This document shows positions 62,051-64,000 of a stretch of DNA of 64,000 nucleotides, one piece after another. The stretch lies in NCBI RefSeq assembly GCF_036320655.1, contig NZ_CP143258.1, positions 1,674,001 to 1,738,000 of the forward strand, read 5' to 3'. The position numbers and the translations under genes are program-made. The notes under the pieces were generated by a model. The model did not search any database. It saw only the letters and a program-made list of their open reading frames with translations, and was not told the DNA's origin. How positions within the stretch are numbered: the first letter of the stretch is position 1; each line of letters opens with the position of its first letter. Source of the stretch: Porphyromonas pogonae. Lineage in GTDB: Bacteria; Bacteroidota; Bacteroidia; Bacteroidales; Porphyromonadaceae.

Positions 62051-63295
62051 ATGCGTATTTCTCAATTTTTATCAAGAGTCCTATCTCTTACTATCTGTTT
62101 TCTTATCTTTAGCCCCATTGCCTATGGAGCAAGATATGACACCGTCTATCGTAATAGTATATTCAAAGAACAACCTATTGTGTTCAATCCTAAAATACAT
62201 CCTGAGGCATATGCACTCAAAGACGGTGTCGTTTACCTTGGCAATGGCAGGGTAGTGCTCAAGAAAATAAATATTCCTTATTTCAAGAGAGACTCCAAAG
62301 TTTATATCAAGATCAAATTGCAATCCAATGGTGATCCGTGGGATAAGTCAGGCTCATGTTTTGTATTACCCACGACCTCTGATATCAATATGATCAAGGT
62401 AATTCAGAACACTGGCAAATATCCTATAATTGATAGCAATAAACTTGAAAAATTTGTGGGGATTGTTCCCGGAAAAGGATTTGAACCTGTAGTCGAACTC
62501 ATGCGTTTTATGACTCCTTTCGGTGTAGGGGCTTTTACTCCAAAAGACAGTCTCTTGGCTGAAAAGAGAACTCCTGTTTATATTGATGGATTTGCTCCCT
62601 ATATGGAGTGGAATCAGGAAATAACTGATCGTTTACCCCTGCTTAGAGGTGAAGTCTATGTTGGTACATTCATAGATACATGGACAGAAAAGGGGTATAA
62701 AATATCAGTGGAGCTTATGATCTCTCAAAGTAATATAAAATCGGATCATCAGAAAAAAACGTATCTCAAGTCACTGATCAATACCGTATATTACCCCGGT
62801 CAGTCCATTCCTGATCTTTTTGCTCGCAAATCCGTAGAAATACCTTTTACAATCCCCATAAATGCAAAAAATGTAAGACTTCATTATATAACATCAGGAC
62901 ATGGCGGACATGAAGGTGGGGATGAATTTGTACAGCGCAGAAACATCATATCATTGAATGGGAATGAAATTTACAATTTTATTCCTTGGAGAAATGATTG
63001 CGCTTCTTTTCGTCGTTATAATCCCTCTACAGGTGTATGGCTCAAAAAGAGGAATGTAGCCTATATCTCAGACGAAGGAAAGCGTGTCGAGAAAGTTGTA
63101 GAAGAGCCGATAGCCTCTTCAGACTTGTCTCGATCCAACTGGTGTCCCGGGAGTGATGTTAGTCCTGTAACAATTCCTTTAGGGAAAATAAGCAAGACTT
63201 CTAATATCCTTAAAATTGCTATCCCTCAAGCTCAACCGGCAAAAGATAATGCACTTAATCATTGGTTAATTTCCGCATGGATAACTTGGGAATAA
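62051..63295 (+). CDS. Secreted peptide-N-glycosidase F-like amidase
   Basis: 414 residues with a signal peptide (LTICFLIFSPIAYGA). Family blocks: TSGHGGHEGGDEFVQRRN, WRNDCASFRRYNPSTG and DLSRSNWCPGSDV; the acidic residues around GGDEF are at the active-site cleft in the known enzyme. It cleaves the bond between Asn and the first GlcNAc of N-linked glycans, releasing the intact sugar. In a host-associated bacterium that would mean host glycoprotein use. Longer than the classic Elizabethkingia mature enzyme (314) through extra N-terminal sequence. A single-gene unit with its own promoter and terminator. Confidence 0.9.
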   Translation: MRISQFLSRVLSLTICFLIFSPIAYGARYDTVYRNSIFKEQPIVFNPKIHPEAYALKDGVVYLGNGRVVLKKINIPYFKRDSKVYIKIKLQSNGDPWDKSGSCFVLPTTSDINMIKVIQNTGKYPIIDSNKLEKFVGIVPGKGFEPVVELMRFMTPFGVGAFTPKDSLLAEKRTPVYIDGFAPYMEWNQEITDRLPLLRGEVYVGTFIDTWTEKGYKISVELMISQSNIKSDHQKKTYLKSLINTVYYPGQSIPDLFARKSVEIPFTIPINAKNVRLHYITSGHGGHEGGDEFVQRRNIISLNGNEIYNFIPWRNDCASFRRYNPSTGVWLKKRNVAYISDEGKRVEKVVEEPIASSDLSRSNWCPGSDVSPVTIPLGKISKTSNILKIAIPQAQPAKDNALNHWLISAWITWE

Positions 63296-63314
63296 TAAAG
63301 CATAAGTAGAGATG

Positions 63315-63353
63315 GATGGGGCTTTTCGAATATTCGGAAAGCCCCATCTTTTT
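63315..63353 (+). terminator. Terminator after the PNGase F gene
   Basis: GATGGGGCTTT pairs with AAAGCCCCATC, continued by CGAATATTCG at the tip, followed by five T. Stem of more than 14 bp. Confidence 0.9.
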
Positions 63354-63604
63354 ATGCAATCTTTTGTCAGAATGATATGAATTGTGCTTCCTTTATTTCT
63401 TATCTCCTGGCTAAAAGAATGACAGTCCATGGACACTAGATGAGTATTCTGATAATATAAAGAATCAATATGATGACATCATATACAAAAATCAAAGGAG
63501 TTGCTAAATATTTAGTATATTTAAGCCGTTGGATCGGTGTATAATTACCGAGCTTAACCGTGATGAACATTGATAAGTAACTAACTAATCAAAAATACTA
63601 AAAC
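63354..63604 (+). other. Leader region of tryptophanase
   Basis: 250 bases with no gene I can support. No tnaC-like leader peptide with a conserved Trp codon is evident. The last 60 bases are A-rich, as is common before Bacteroidota start codons. Confidence 0.35.
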
Positions 63605-64000
63605 ATGAAACTACCTTTTTCCGAGGCTTACCGTATCAAGATGGTTGAGCCTATTCGTAAAAGTACACGTGAAGAGCGTGAACAATGGATCAAAGATGCT
63701 AAGTACAACCTTTTTATGCTGAAAAGCGATAATGTATTTATTGATTTACTCACAGATTCCGGTACTGGTGCGATGAGCGACAAACAATGGTCTGAAATGA
63801 TGCTGGGTGATGAAAGCTACGCCGGAGCTCGCTCATACTATAAGATGAAAGATGCGATCAAAAATATTTTGGGTTTTGATTACTTTTTACCTACCCACCA
63901 AGGACGGGCAGCTGAGAATGTTTTGTTCTCTACAATTATAAAGGAAGGAGATATTATACCCGGTAATTCACATTTTGACACCACAAAAGGTCACATTGAG
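63605..64000 (+). CDS. tnaA: Tryptophanase (beta-eliminating lyase), 5' part
   Basis: The first 132 codons are in the window and the gene runs off the right edge. LPFSEAYRIKMVEPIRK, IDLLTDSGTGAMSDKQW, MMLGDESYAGARSYY, PTHQGRAAENVLF and HFDTTKGHIE match tryptophanases of Porphyromonas type as I recall them. Tyrosine phenol-lyase is the near relative; FDTTKGH favours tryptophanase. It is a PLP enzyme that makes indole, pyruvate and ammonia from tryptophan; the PLP lysine lies beyond the window. Confidence 0.85.
   Translation, partial: MKLPFSEAYRIKMVEPIRKSTREEREQWIKDAKYNLFMLKSDNVFIDLLTDSGTGAMSDKQWSEMMLGDESYAGARSYYKMKDAIKNILGFDYFLPTHQGRAAENVLFSTIIKEGDIIPGNSHFDTTKGHIE

Noticed and set aside
1-64000. 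tRNA or rRNA genes, including a tRNA attachment site for the element
   Set aside because: No cloverleaf-like or rRNA sequence was recognised by eye on either strand; a tRNAscan run would be needed to be certain.

Overview
The window looks like a piece of a Bacteroidales chromosome (phylum Bacteroidota), possibly Porphyromonas or a relative. The evidence is promoters of the TTTG-N19-TAnnTTTG type, MurF-Alr and DAHP synthase-chorismate mutase fusions, a GSCFA protein, PNGase F, tryptophanase, and a CTnDOT-family conjugative transposon. The genus is an inference; no rRNA or tRNA gene was seen.

Layout. (1) 1-4,800, AT-rich: two small proteins, then a co-directional three-gene unit encoding an AAA+ ATPase with a helical/winged-helix-like front half, a WYL-domain regulator and a beta-CASP metallo-beta-lactamase nuclease. 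I know no named system with this composition. (2) 4,830-6,485: a tyrosine integrase cut off just after its HLARH motif, followed by non-coding DNA. (3) 6,486-39,700, GC-richer: a CTnDOT-like element. It starts inside a large helicase gene and continues with the tetracycline-inducible tetQ-rteA-rteB operon and its attenuator leader, a folded RNA and a small reductase-like gene, rteC, an Abi_2 phage-defence gene with its own promoter and terminator, mobC-mobB-mobA, a candidate oriT, a complete traA-traQ operon with a lysozyme, and an opposing operon of small proteins with PcfJ and PcfK. No xis, exc or intact integrase was found, so the transfer and control genes look complete but excision and integration do not.

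(4) 39,890-64,000: chromosomal housekeeping genes, mostly on the minus strand. They cover folate (folK), aromatic amino acids (DAHP synthase-chorismate mutase), fatty acids (fabI), cell wall (murF-alr, a GH3/beta-lactamase fusion), agmatine breakdown (aguA, aguB), NAD (nadD, pncB), cytidine deaminase, then PNGase F and the start of tryptophanase on the plus strand. This part has been reworked repeatedly: a perfect 170-bp tandem duplication breaks a membrane metalloprotease-like gene, an IS982-family element sits inside an IS5-like element, a 187-bp MITE-like element with a 5-bp target duplication lies upstream of PNGase F, and the GH3/beta-lactamase gene has a frameshift just before its third catalytic motif.

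How the genes work together. By analogy with CTnDOT, tetracycline stalls ribosomes on a three-codon leader and opens the tetQ ribosome binding site. TetQ protects ribosomes, RteA and RteB switch on rteC, and RteC would normally start the excision operon that in turn activates mob and tra. In this copy the interval after rteC carries the Abi_2 gene. The strongest candidates for something undescribed are the ATPase/WYL/beta-CASP unit, the folded RNA at 14.3-14.5 kb, and the palindrome plus 22-bp repeats at 44.85-44.96 kb.
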